Positions 24,421-37,500 of a stretch of DNA of 64,000 nt are shown piece by piece. Position numbers and translations under genes: made by a program. This DNA is from Warburgia ugandensis (taxonomy: Eukaryota; Streptophyta; Magnoliopsida; Canellales; Canellaceae), in contig CP141136.1 in the NCBI GenBank assembly GCA_035236585.1, positions 53,771,136 through 53,835,135 on the forward strand. Reading direction: 5' to 3'. The notes beneath the pieces were generated by a model. The model did not search any database. It saw nothing but the letters and a program-made list of their open reading frames with translations, and was not told the origin of the DNA. Within the stretch, counting starts at the first letter, position 1. Every line of letters starts with the position of its first letter.

Positions 24421-25291
24421 CTTGCTGTGAAAACCCCAATTTTTCTAGAATTAATTAGAATTTTTACAAAAATCGAGGTGGAATATTATATTTACTATAA
24501 TATTATTTTTTAGAAAAAGAACCAGCTCTTGGAACATAGATATTTGGAATCATTCATGGAAAATTGGTCAGAATGACTGTAAGCATGCTGAAATCTGAGC
24601 TCAGGTGAAAAATCCCTATTTTTCTTAATTTTTAGGAATTTATATTTACATGTAGGGCTAAAATGGTCAAATTCACTTTTGTGTGGGGTCCACAAAAGTA
24701 AGGTGAGCTGGTGGACAGCTAGTTCAAGGAATATCAATGATGAAGAATAAACACGATGATGAATCTCTTTTGAATTGAATAAGAAAAGTTGAAAAAATAT
24801 TTAAAATAAAAAATAATTAAAAATGTAATTAAAATAATCCACATAAACCTATAAATACCCCTAACATTCCCACGAAAATTGCAAAAAAAATTTCAAGCTT
24901 CCACTCTCTCCCTCTCTCTTTCCTTCACTTTCTCTCTTCTCTCCTTTTTCTCTCTTCCCTTTACAGCCGCAGAGCGCATCTATAGATGCACAAGAGGGAA
25001 TCGTCCCTGACGGATCTAGGGTTTCATCCTAGATCTATTTTGAATTAGCCATCATCCCTGGACTATTGAAATCCATATCTAAACCATTCAACTTGTTTGG
25101 ATTATCCCCATTTTCAAAAGCCCAAACTTTTAAGTTGATCAAAGAAGCATTCATTAATGAAATCACCAGAAAACAGTAACTCCAATAGAAATTATTTTTT
25201 GGTGTGGATTTTTATTTTTCGGCCATATTCTTTGATTCTGGACACTACAGGTAGGTACCCCTCATTCCCCTTTATCTTTTTTGACAGTTTT

Positions 25292-28048
25292 TGTAATGCT
25301 TGAGCAATTTATGCTATTCTAACAAAAATTGGACATTCTATGATAAATGGACTGTGTTGAATGTTTGATTTTATTTAAAATAGTAAATGAAGGAATTTGT
25401 GAGAAAACTTAGTACCATTAGATTCTACTCGAAAAATGGAATCCAACGCCTCAAAGAACGCCGAAAACGGAGTTCGCATGAAGAAGTTACGGCCGTTTAA
25501 AGATTAGGGGTATTTTTGGAATTTAAACAGAAAAACGAAAAAGACAAAAAACACAGGGGCCATTTTGATAATGGCACCCCCTGTCGTCTTCCACTCCAGA
25601 CTTCTCCAGAAAACCCTTTTTCTTGATTTCTCCAAAACACCCCAGGGGAAATGGCGGCACTGCCATTGAGGGGCACCGCCTTCTCCCCTCTATAAAAGCC
25701 TCATCTTCCCCCTCACAAAAACATGTTTTCCGGCAACTTTTGGACTGGAGTTTCCAGTTTTCTCAAACCCGTCCCTCTGTGTTTTCCGGCAACGGCCAGG
25801 CCCAAGTCAGGCCAGCCATTGCCATTTTTCCCCTATCCCCCCCAGGTCAAAACCAGGCCGGACCTAGCGTTTTTCGGCCGAAAATTGCAGAACCCAGGAC
25901 CGGACCAACGAAAGAGACGATCCTGGGCGTGGTGCGTGATGCACACCCGACTGAGCATGTGGACGGACTCCAGGCACGCCACTATGCACGGAGGCACGCG
26001 ACTGTGTATGGGCGTGGCCTCAGTGCATCTCAAGCACAGCCTTGGTTTGACCGGGACGCATGGGCGGCCTGGGAGCCAAGGCACATTTCACCTACACCAA
26101 GGCATGTTCACGCCATGTCATCCAAGACGTGCATCATAGTGCGTCGCTTGGGCATGCATGTGCACGTGCGAACACTGTCCCTGGTGCAGCCTTTGGGTGC
26201 GCGCGTGACATAAGCCACGGGTCCTGGCTTGACCAGGATGCACGGGGTGCCCTGGGAGCTGAGACGAGCCATGCTATGAAGGTGCGTCCATGCAATGATG
26301 CGCATCATAGCGCGTCACTTGAGCATGCATGTGTGCGTGCAAAAAGCGGTCCCTGGCAGGGCTTTTAGGCGCATGCACGTGAGGCGGTCACAATTTAACC
26401 AGGATGCACGGGTGTCCTGGGAACTGGGACATGCAGACCCAATAAGACTTTAAAGCTAGGATTAGAGGACAATTTACAGAGTTAGCTATGGAATAGTAGA
26501 TTCACATCATAGGATTCAGCCCGACAATGAATTAGGCAAGGACCATGGACCCTAAAAAGTAGATCTAGCAATCTAATGTCTAAATAGATTGAAATTAATA
26601 AGGACTCCTTGTATCCATTCATACCCAGGAGTTTATAAATGAGACCCAGGGATGGGTTGAGTGATAAAGGACGCGACTCTAGGAGACTTTGAGGTAAGTG
26701 CTCTATCGCTACTAAACTTTTTAAAAGAGTCATGATTGTTTTGAGAATGCATGTTTTAAGTTTAAGAATATGACTTGTTTAGCATGACTTAATTTAGTGT
26801 ACATATGATAAATGCTTTATGCATAGATATGTTTTGCAAATAATTGCATCTACATTATGCATAGATATGTTTTGCAAACAAATGCATATATTGAATGATT
26901 TGTGAGCATTGAGTTTTTGAAAGATTGCATGTCCTTGAGGGTTATCCTTGAGGGTTACCAAAAGATGCTGGAGTGCCCAAAAGACGCTGGGTAGGCAGTT
27001 GTGAGGGCCAGGCAGTTGTGATGGACCCAAAGAGGACAGGTTTTGAAAAAGAGGTTTTCGCTTGTTTGATCCAATATGATTTGGGCTGATAAGCTCGTGG
27101 GCGCTGTGCCGAGAGATTTGGGTTGGCCTCCAGTCTCTACCACTATTAGGTGGATGGGTACCACGCCCAAAAAGGGCAACATCCCTACGTCGACTGCATG
27201 TGGTACAGGGGGCTACCGCTGGTGTCACGGCACTAGGTCGACGTGTTATATGCCCCGCTGAGGCTATGACCGAGTGTCCTCAGGTACCCGGGGATCACAC
27301 AGCGGCGAGGTCGTGGGCATAGTTGGACCATATGGTTTCGTGGATTTACTTGCATTGCATATGGCATGACATGAGGTTGGTCGATCATACCATATATCCA
27401 TGAGTTGGATTCAGTTGAGCATCTTATATATATATATATATATCATTATGTTTATGATATATGATACTTTCGACTTGGATTATTCTATTCTTTAAGTCGT
27501 CAATATTTCAATTCGACAGTGGTTTTTAATATCGACATTGAATGTGGTTTTTCGAACATGCACATGTTTTTAAGAGCATATGATTTTAAACATAGCATGC
27601 ATTGCAAAACTAGTAGTGATAGACTCCTACTGAGTATAGTATATACTCACCCTATCCTTAACATTTTTCAGGATAGTTCCACTCACAAATAAAAGACGTC
27701 TCAGGAGATATTAATGCTACGAGCAAGTGAATAAACAAAGGAGACAACTATACATGTGAGTAAACTCTCTACTCTTTGGACATGTATTTGTATTTATTTA
27801 CAGTTGGACTGTGTGCTGTGACTGGATAGACCTGGGGAAAAACATTTATGATTTCAGAAGTTTTTCAACAACTACTTTGATTGTTGTGAAAGCAAATGAC
27901 ACTCGGGATTTTTAAAATGAGTTTAAAACAAAAGATTTTCCACTGCATTGCATGGTTTTCATAAAATGGTTTTCAAATAGGGATGCATCCCGCCTTAGGA
28001 ATTTAGATATTGCATTTAAAAATGCATGAGAAAACCCAGGTCGTCACA
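25292..28048 (+). mobile_element. Solo LTR C (Del/Tekay-like, 2.76 kb) nested in B
   Basis: Begins TGTAATGCTTGAG and ends GGTCGTCACA. Flanked by a perfect 5-base duplication GTTTT at 25287-25291 and 28049-28053, so the single LTR is the whole insertion. A TATA box TATAAAA is at 25691-25697. The early block GAAACGGAG-like...GGGGCCATTTTGATAATGGCACC is shared in layout with D and E, marking related families. It contains GC-rich tandem repeats (26045-26410), a (TA)n run at about 27424-27443 and short duplications near 26816-26890. The open frames at 25623-26368 fall in the repeats and look non-coding. Confidence 0.8.
26045..26410 (+). repeat. GC-rich tandem repeats of about 165-183 bases inside LTR C
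   Basis: Units start at about 26045, 26228 and 26394 with TTTGACCGGGACGCATGGG, CTTGACCAGGATGCACGGG and TTTAACCAGGATGCACGGG. Each continues to a GCATCATAG(T/C)GCGTC and GGGCATGCATGTG-like core. The third unit is partial. The local GC content is far above the AT-rich surroundings. Confidence 0.75.
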
Positions 28049-31000
28049 GTTTTCCATGCATAGAGATCACCAAACTGGATTTTTTCGGTGAATCCAACAC
28101 CGGTGAACCAGATAGAAAACACCTATAAAACTTGATTTTTTGGAGTTTTTGAGCATTGGATGGATTCTGAGGGTCCAAAAATCCCGGGGTATGAAATCTC
28201 AAAGGATGGCTCGTTCAGATTTGGGAGATCGGGGGAAAAGGGTGATTCGATGGTCCAGATCGGACCATCTCGCCTATCCTAAGTCACCCTCCCTGTACAC
28301 TAGCAATCACTAGTAAAGGAGGTAGGCCGCTGATCGACTTGTTAATCTGAATACCTAGATTGAATATGGGCCCTTGTTTTGACTGAAAACCTAAAAATCT
28401 AATTCAAAGCTCATTTTAACTCCAAATCAAGATCAGAAAGAAGCAACGGATTTCTAGTGAAGATGAGAATCTAATAGAAACATAAAATTTAAGTTTTATT
28501 CACTGTAAATTTCTATAAATCACAAAAATTGGTACTAATTCCCAAGATCAGTCAAATCTGACATGATCAGACCTTAGAATTATGATCCATTAGTGACCTA
28601 ATGATGTGATAACTTAAAAAAATAAATTGGATGTAATTGATTTGGTAGATCGTTAGATCCTGACCATTAAAAGTAATGAAATCCTTGAAAATACATAATA
28701 ATCTCCTTGATCAGATTAATCAAAGATGATAAAAAACTGTGAATCAGTATGGATGATGATCTAATGATAAGATCATGAGAAATGAATGACCTGATGTGGC
28801 TAATTTGGGATAGATTTAAATCTATACCCTTAATTTTGATAAAATGGCTTAAGATCTTATGGATCGGTTAGATTAAGAAAGATTAGATCATTATCATTTG
28901 ATGAGATGAATCAATGGTCTAGTGATGATATCACATTAAGATAATGTGATAGATCTAAATAAAAATGAAAGATCAAGATCTAAACTGAATAGAAATCAAA
29001 ATATGATTATTTGATCAAAATGAATAAATATGATGTATTCAAATGAGCATGTAAATTATTATATTCTAATGTAAATATTCTTTTATTTGCTTAGTAGATT
29101 TAATTGTTAGATTTATTTATTTTTCATTAATTGTTCATGTATTTAAATTACATATAAAAAAATATTTAAATAAAAATAGATATTGATGAACATTTACAAT
29201 GGCTATAGACATGGACTTAATGATAGTAAGGGCTATAGTTAGTAGAAAAATATAGGAATATTATTGCCTTGGCCCAAATTAGGAGAATAATAAACCACAT
29301 GAATGACATTTTAAATGTTCATGGATTTAATTAAAATCAAATAGCAAGAGTACTTAGGGTTTAATGCTCATAGGAACCTTATGAAGGTTGAGCTAAGGTC
29401 GCCCCAGTAAATGCTGAACATGGTAGTTAAGGGGTTTCTCTAATAGAGCCTCGCTCTTCTCCCACCTTCTGATGACATTTGTGAGGTCTAAATGTCTCCT
29501 TACATGAGGATTGAATTAACCACTTAGTGAATAACTTTTATCTAGTAAACCTTGGTCAATTGAAAATAAGAGGAGTTGTCTTGAATTAGGAGTGCATAAA
29601 TTATCTTCAATCAGTAAAACATTAACTGGTTGAATAGTAATAAGATCATAAAAGGATAGTAAACTATTTAATTCTAATAAAAATAATAATTAAGATAATC
29701 AAATATAAAAAAAGATCCATAGGTAGATCTTGAATGATCAAGAATAATAACAAACATAATATTGTGTTAGTATGTATGTTTCTGAATTAATATGAATATT
29801 AGATTCAAATGTAGATCAATAGATTAGACCCTTTATCAATATGATCCAAGAAAAAAAATCCAAATCATCCTATGTAAGGATGATCAAAAGAACAACTACG
29901 AAGTATAAATGACTTGAGGAATGACTGTATATATATGATTTGACAGATACATGAAGGATATGATGATCAAGATCAATGAGAAGATAGATTGTTGAAAGTA
30001 AAGGTAGGCGGACCTTAAGAATATATTCAATATAGAAGATGCATGTATTTTACACATGATCTTATCTTGATAATTATAGATTGATTATAATTGCCTTAGA
30101 ATTGTGTAGGAATCAACAAATGATGTTGAAATGAATACAAAGTGATTGATTAAGTAATTATGAAATTACATAAGGCAACAAATGATGTGGAAATGAATAC
30201 AAAGGGATTGATTAAGTAATTATGAAATTACTTAATGGGTAGAAGGAGAAGATTTGAACTATATAAGTTGGACCTCCAAATCTTAAGGAAATAAGTTATA
30301 GGTGTGTCCTATTATAACCAAACACAGTTTGTAAGTATGAAATATTATTTTTCATACAAGCATGGAGGCTTGTGGTTTTATTTTAAGATAGGCTTATGCC
30401 TAGGGATGCTAATGCTAGGAGAGTTATGAGGGTTTGGCCACCCACTCTCTGAAATTGATTATGATAATGATATTGTTACCAAAGAGAGGCAAAATGTTGG
30501 GTGCGGCAATTATGGGAAGGCCGCCATTGTGACAGCCATGGTTCCCCCCATACGAACATGGATTTGTATTTTCTACTGTGGTATCAGTGGAGTATTAAGC
30601 AGTTATCCATGCGCACTGTACGGATTGAGACTTCAAGCATGGTAGTCCTTGAGATTATTTTGCATTATGATGCAATTGATTATGGCATTATGAGATGCCT
30701 TATGTCATGGCCTGATGAGATGTCTTATTTTATAGCATGATGAGATGCTCAGTAAAAGTTATTACTGATGTTGTATTAGAGGATGATTCCCAATACAGTA
30801 TGATTATATATTAACACCTAGTGTTAATATTGAATTCAGTTTGGAAATGAAATATTATTGATGATATTGATTATATTCATGATTTTAAATAGTTTTATTT
30901 ATATGTAGTATATACATATAATTCATATGACGAATGAAGGATAAAATTTTTATTCAATGTATAAATTGATTTATATCATGGATATAAAGAATTGTTGATT

Positions 31001-31488
31001 TCAAAATATATTCAATATATTTCTTAAATCCCCTACCAAGCATAGCTTGCTGAAATATTGTAAATGTTTGAATGTTTACAATATCTCATATACAGTTAAG
31101 GAAGATTGAAAGCTTAAGACTTGAGGATTATCAACACTGAACAACTACTCAGGGTATTTACTTTGAGAAAGATTGTCTTGATTGTTTTATAATTTAGATT
31201 GTAATATTTGAACAAGGTATATAATGATTACTAGGGTTTTGTATGTGAACCACTGGATCGATTCTGATTTTAATAAAAGTATTTCCATTGTTATTCAATA
31301 AAAAAATTATTTTATACAAAAATATATGTATGATAGGTAATTTGAAAGTGGCACTCAGGTTTTTGACAAATCAATCTCAAAGAAAATATGTTTTTGCTGT
31401 TTGTATTTTAAAAATTTTCAAAATCAGGGACCTGCCTTTGCAAATATTTATGAAAATGTATTTTAAGAACTCGAGTCATCACACTTGC

Positions 31489-33782
31489 AGCTAACAATGA
31501 CACTGCAAATATCAAAACATCTTAACACAGTATTTAAGATTTAAGTACAACCTTTTAATATTTCATAACCTTATATAGGTACTGAAGCTGCTAATTTTAA
31601 AATCTATGGGACTTGTAATAACCAATGAAAATACAATTAGTTACGGGCATCCCAAAAGTTAACTCTTTCCCTGCAATGTCACAGATGCAAGATATCCACA
31701 CACTTTCAAAATTAATGACATAGTACACTTTTAAAGTATTTCAAATCTATCTTAAATCAAACATAGATGTCTTGATCATTCATCTGTGAAGTCCCAACAT
31801 TCCCACAAGTTCTTGATTATATCTTAATGTCTTAATCAGACTCACGTGTTTGAAATAACTCATACTTCATTTGCACATATCTTTGTCATATATTGCTATT
31901 TGAACTCATGGGAATAGAGTTTGTAATAGCATAATTAAAGTCTAGTATAGTTAATCCAATGAAACCATATTAAATTGTAATTTCATGCTAGTTGTAATTT
32001 ATAACACCGCCTAACAATTCTATATTGAGCATGTTAAGTTGATGTGCTTTTTCTACTCACATACTTCAAGATTTAATGTTTAGAAACAAATTTTCTTATT
32101 TAAAATTATAGATCTCACATATCTGTCGTGATCAAAATTGATTTTTCTTGTTTAAACTTGTAAATCTCACCTATCTATAATAAGATTATTTCAGTCTTTG
32201 TTCAACTTAATTCAAACAAATTTGTGCCATGTGTCTCATCATCTATTAGGTTTTTACCTTTACAAATGTGGTGGGGCAAGCTTTTGCCACAATACAATAT
32301 CATCGATCCGTAAAGAGTTTGACCTATTGATGGATGAAGGAATTTTTTCTACTTCAATTTGGCCAAATTCTAGAGGAATATCTACACTAGATGAAGGAAA
32401 TAATCTGCTTTAGTTTGACCAATTTTGAAACAAAATGAACTTCTGATAGATATAATATTAGCTATTTCCATAAAATCTCAACTTTAAATGTTTGTAAGGG
32501 CTTTGCTAGTCAGGGAGTAACCAATAAAGATGCACCCATTTCATAATATCCCATAGTGAAATCTATGTAACCAAGTAAAGTGGTAAGATCCTCTTACTAT
32601 TAAAGGAAAGAAGCATTGGTTATTTGAGTGAACTATCTTTTCAGCTTCTACAAATTCATCTCCCATAATAAAAGTAATGAAATTTTCGTTTAGCCTCTAT
32701 TGTTTGGCTATGCAGCTAGTTTCTAGTTTCTTCATTTGAAAATCAAAAGATGCTCTAGATACCAGAATCTCATTAATCAGCTTGTAAACTCATCATTATA
32801 AGTTCATTGACTTTTGGAACCCACACTTTTCTTTACATCTGGAATAGCTCTTTCCTATTATCAAATATTGGGTTGTTATGACACCAACTTAGATCAACAA
32901 TCTCGCATTGGCATGTTTCAAATGTAGTTGGCAATATTTTCTTTGTAGCTTTTGCTATATGCACTATTATCTCAATATTGTAGGTACAAGCTTCATATCC
33001 TTTTGATTAGAGAATATATGCACACATCAAGTAGTCACCTTTGATATCGTTAGCCAAATAGTTCAATCAAAACTTCTATCTTTTCAAAGCAATGCTCTTT
33101 ACATTATTTTTTTTTACAAATTTCAAGTATCTTTTGAGAGATTGAAACTTGTTTTCTTGACAAAGAAGTAATTTTAAGACCAATCACAATTCACAATTTA
33201 TTTCCTTTCCTTTTTTTTTTTTAGGAGGTTAGCATTGGTTATTTGAAATCCTATAGAATTTTTCAAATTATGTCAAATTGTATGTCAACTCTTGAATCCC
33301 AAAGAGACTTTGTTTCTCATATGTATCCTTCTCATTTCCAATCCACATGCAAAATAAAAAAAATTACCATATTTTTATTCACAACAAACTTCCTTTTAAG
33401 GTGAGAAACTTCCTTTTTGAAGCTTTTAATAAGAAGCTTTCTTTTTAGGTTTTCAATTAAACCTTTCCTTTAAAGTTTCCTTCTTTGAAAATGATTAGAT
33501 TGTCTTATAAATTCTTTTCTATCTTAGTCGTGATAGAGCTTAACCCAACTTAACATTCTCCTAGTAAGAAATTCCAATTTTGGTACTCAAAAAATCAATA
33601 GTAATCAAAATTTTGTTGACTTCAAATATATTTGCCACCTCCTTTATGTTTCCAATTTAGAAACCTTCTCCCATTAAATTTTTGAATCCACTATTTTTAG
33701 AATGTGTCAAATCAAAGTAGTAGAAGTTCAATTCGTTTACATAATTAGAATTTCCATGTTTAGAGATTCATGCTTATACCAA
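31489..33782 (-). other. Copia interior, 5' part (decayed), with candidate primer-binding site
   Basis: AT-rich remains of the copia leader and possibly its gag region. Minus-strand bases 33782-33763 read TTGGTATAAGCATGAATCTC, resembling the initiator-Met primer site TTGGTATCAGAGC of plant copia and lying where the 5' LTR ends. No protein domain is recognisable. Confidence 0.45.
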
Positions 33783-34579
33783 TTATTAGGTTAAAAGAAT
33801 TCTTGGAGAAAACCTATCTTCAAATTATTAGAAATCATGCACAAAACTAAATTCGATGAATCTTATCTTAGAGGCACACTTATAGAACTTCTTGAAGATA
33901 GTTGAAGCTTCCCAAAATATGTAAAGGATATGGTAGCTTTATCTCCGGTATTCAACCAAACCAGACTCGATCTGTATCTTACTAATTTGCAAGATTAAAA
34001 TCAGTTCATACTTTAGTTTCTTGAATTTGAATGCCTTCCAATAGTCTTGAAATAAAAAGTATCACAAAGCCTAATAAATATGAAATAGGCTACAAAGACA
34101 CACAAATAAATAAATGTCAAGTACATGCCACAACATGATCTGCAAAAAGCTCACCCAACACTCTGAAGAGGTTACAGATATTAACTACAAATGTGCACAT
34201 AATAAATATCCAATAACCATCAAATAAGCTAAAGACGCCTCAAACTTGGTTGCAAAGAGTGCAACCAATAAACCTCTAAAGACTAGTGCCTAGAAAAGGA
34301 GATTATGGATATGGGTTGCAAAATGCTCACCCAATAAATATCCAATAATCTTTAGATCAGCTAAAGAGGCCACAGATTTGGACCCAAAACATACCCAGTA
34401 AGCCTCTAAAGCCTAATATTCAAGGTCTCAAAAGTGCTTAAGGTCCATTAAAATAAGGGCTGCAAAAACCAAACCCACAAAAAAGCCCTAATGAAAACTA
34501 CAACCATGGAATAGGGCTGCAAAAGCTTACCTAAAGAGAGTCCCTAACTTTAGATATTTAAAGAAAATGAACACTAATC

Positions 34580-37500
34580 TGTGACACCCCGGGTTTTAAC
34601 AACAATAAAATAACAATTTATAAAATGAGTCGGGATCCCTGCTTTAAAAACTTTGATTTGTAAAGTGACCAAAAACAAAACTTGAATAAAAATATTTATT
34701 TCAAAGTATCGAGAGTCATACAACCACAAAACCACAGATTTAACAGTGAAATGAAATCTCATTTCTACCAAAAATCTAGTAGAGTCTCCTTTGCATTTTG
34801 GACCATTGCACCCAACACATGCAATATAAAATCCTGATAAACACAATACAAGACATAACACCTAAGAGACTCAATCTTCATGCCCATCCACCAGACTCAA
34901 ATACTATTTTCAATGAAAATGTATACTCTAACAATGGATAGGAAAATCAAGTCATGACAAAATACCCAGGGCCTATCCATACAGCCATCACATCCAACAT
35001 GAATTCATATCCTCACATTCAGGTCACATTGCAAATATAATAATGTACAGTCCATAACACCCAAAGTGAGCTCCTGAACAAACCTAGTTATCTCTGAAAT
35101 ATCCTCAACACTCCATTGAAAACTGTCATCACTTTTGTCTGCTCTATCAGCGCATCAACCTATGGCAACTCTCTATATCTTAGGCATCGCAAACAAAGCA
35201 ATGCCATAGCAAGCTATGCTTTTGTAGGTGATCACATTTAATAAGTAAATACAATGAAATCATGTGACATGAAATATCAATGTCATGGCAAATCACATAA
35301 GAAAAAACATGTACAAGGCACATCAATCATCAGACATCCATAATGAATAACATATGAAAATCATAAGTTCGAACAAATTGATATCAAATCTAACCATCAT
35401 GACATGCAAGGCATGAGCAATACATGGATAAGCATCCATCAAAAGTAATAAGAATCTATGTCCACAACACATGGATATGCATCCATCAAAAGCAATAAGA
35501 ATCCGTGTCCACAACATAATATAAATGCATGTCATGATGAACAATGCACCATGCACAATCAAGCCCTATGAGTGTCTCAACTACACTCATAGCAATGGCA
35601 ATGAGTACTCATTCCAAACCTAGGTTCCTCACGGGCAGCCCGCATTAGCCCTCAGACCTGGGTTACCCCGTGATCCCTCATGTGCAACCCGCTTTAGCCC
35701 TCAAGCATGGCTTACCCCATGATCCCTATATATCTATGTCACATGAGTATATAGAATAAGAGTATGAGCTACTATACTTTAGTGGCAACCACTCCAAGGT
35801 CTTAACCACTGCCGCTCCCCATCGACACCGGAGCATGAGACTCCTTCTGTCTCACATGGAGAAGATAGACTCGTAGTGTGGGCTACCCACGATGCCACCC
35901 CTACAGACAATACAGGTGTCTAATCATAATCATTACAAAGTCAAAGGGAAGGTAGCCAACCCTACAACCCTCCTAGCATAGTACCCACCGAGCAGAAGCA
36001 CTTGTCATAAATCAAGAATCAAAATCCATGCATAATCATTCTCGATGAAACCAAATAAAGAGAAAGGGCAATTCAGTATATCAACACCATGCATAAAAAA
36101 TCAGTGTATAACATCCTCAAATAATCCAAATCAATGCCACATAAAATGTATAAAGAAGTAAGGTATAAATCATGCATAAGAGGAGTAGCAATATATCAGC
36201 AATACATGTTGAAAAGTAATCTTATGCAAACATAGTAGAGTATGAAATCCATACTTCAAAGCTCTCAATTAATACATCATGATCTAAGAAATTATAAAAA
36301 GAATTTCAAATGTAATCACCTACCTCAGATAAAGTACCACTCATCTGTACCTCTCAATTAGTCGGACCCAACTCCAGTGCGGTCCACCACAATTCCAACC
36401 ACTTAAATACATATCACATCCAGTCATACTCAGAATCCAATTTATTTAATTTGGATTCTTAATTACACAACATTACATCGCGATCAAGACATTCCAATGA
36501 TTCCCAGCCCTGGATGTAAAATCCTAATTTTTAAATTTCATTTTAAAGGATTATGAATTAATTTTGATAAATATAAATGGGAGAATCTTCATATTTGGAT
36601 TAGATTGAATTGACTTTTGAAAGGCATCAAATTGGACTCCATTATCTTTATATTTGGATTGTACTTGGAATACAATTCTAATGACACTAATTTTGCTGAA
36701 ATATGAGTTTGAACGAATAAATAGTGATTTTTCTCGTGAAGGGTATTTTGGTAATTTCATAAGAGGGCCTTCGTTTGCAAGAATTCGTGTCGAACAATCA
36801 AGATATATTGAAAAGTCTATCTCAAATGATACTCATTAGTTTTGACTGAAATCACGATGTCAAGAATCAGCAAAACATCATAATGAGGTATGCATAATAA
36901 AATAAAAAAGAAAATAATTAAAATACTTAAAGGAGGGGCTAAATTGATATTGGCACCCTCCCACTTAAACAAAAAGAACAGACCATTCAGTCTATTCTCA
37001 ACCTGATGAGAAAACTTGATGGAGAGAAGAGAAAGGAAAGAAAGAAGAAGAGGAAGAAGAGGGAGGAGGAGGAGGAGGAGAAGGAGAAGGAGAGGAGAAG
37101 AGAAGAGGAGAGGAGAGGTGGAGTGGGGGAGCTGAGTTGTCGGATGGGATCCACACGCCAGCAAAACAAAGGAGAAAACGAGGGTTTTTCTAGGTCACTG
37201 GATTTTAGGCCTTCACTGGAGAAGATGACGGCTCGGATCGACGATCTGAGCCAGTCATGTTGTCCAGCATGATGAAACGAAGAAAACCCCTAAGATTATT
37301 GGGGAATTTGATGAGATTTGGATCATCGATCGAGGAGGAGATCGTGCGTGACAAGCTCAAAAAGCCCTACAAGTGAAAATGACAACCAATCCAGCTCATC
37401 TAATGGTGGAAAATGCACGAAAACACTCTCAAGAGGTAAGATCTAGAAAACCCAACTCTTGATTTTTGGCTAAATCCATACGGTTTTATGCTAGATCTAA

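Larger units (their letters stand above)
24426..31483 (+). mobile_element. Long-LTR element B (probable solo LTR, Del/Tekay-like), split by C
   Basis: Starts TGTGAAAACCCC and ends GAGTCATCACA, flanked by a perfect 5-base duplication CTTGC (24421-24425 and 31484-31488). Without C it is about 4.3 kb. A TATA box (CCTATAAATAC, 24849-24858) followed by a CT-rich start region suits LTR promoter architecture. No coding domain or primer site was found, so a solo LTR is most likely. It includes a 60-61-base tandem pair at about 30113-30234, each unit ending TTAAGTAATTATGAAATTAC. It is a fossil; its age relative to C is older. The lineage is judged only from LTR length and end sequences. Confidence 0.65.

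Noticed and set aside
25623-26368. Open frames of 102-196 codons on both strands
   Set aside because: They fall in the GC-rich tandem repeats of solo LTR C, where stop codons are rare by composition. No family similarity.
24426-28048. Single 3.6-kb LTR from TGTGAAAACC to GGTCGTCACA
   Set aside because: The flanks do not form a target-site duplication. CTTGC pairs 24421 with 31484, and GTTTT pairs 25287 with 28049, so two nested elements explain the ends better.
36817-37272. Leu-rich and Glu/Lys-rich frames
   Set aside because: They arise from a purine/pyrimidine tract inside the LTR of element E.
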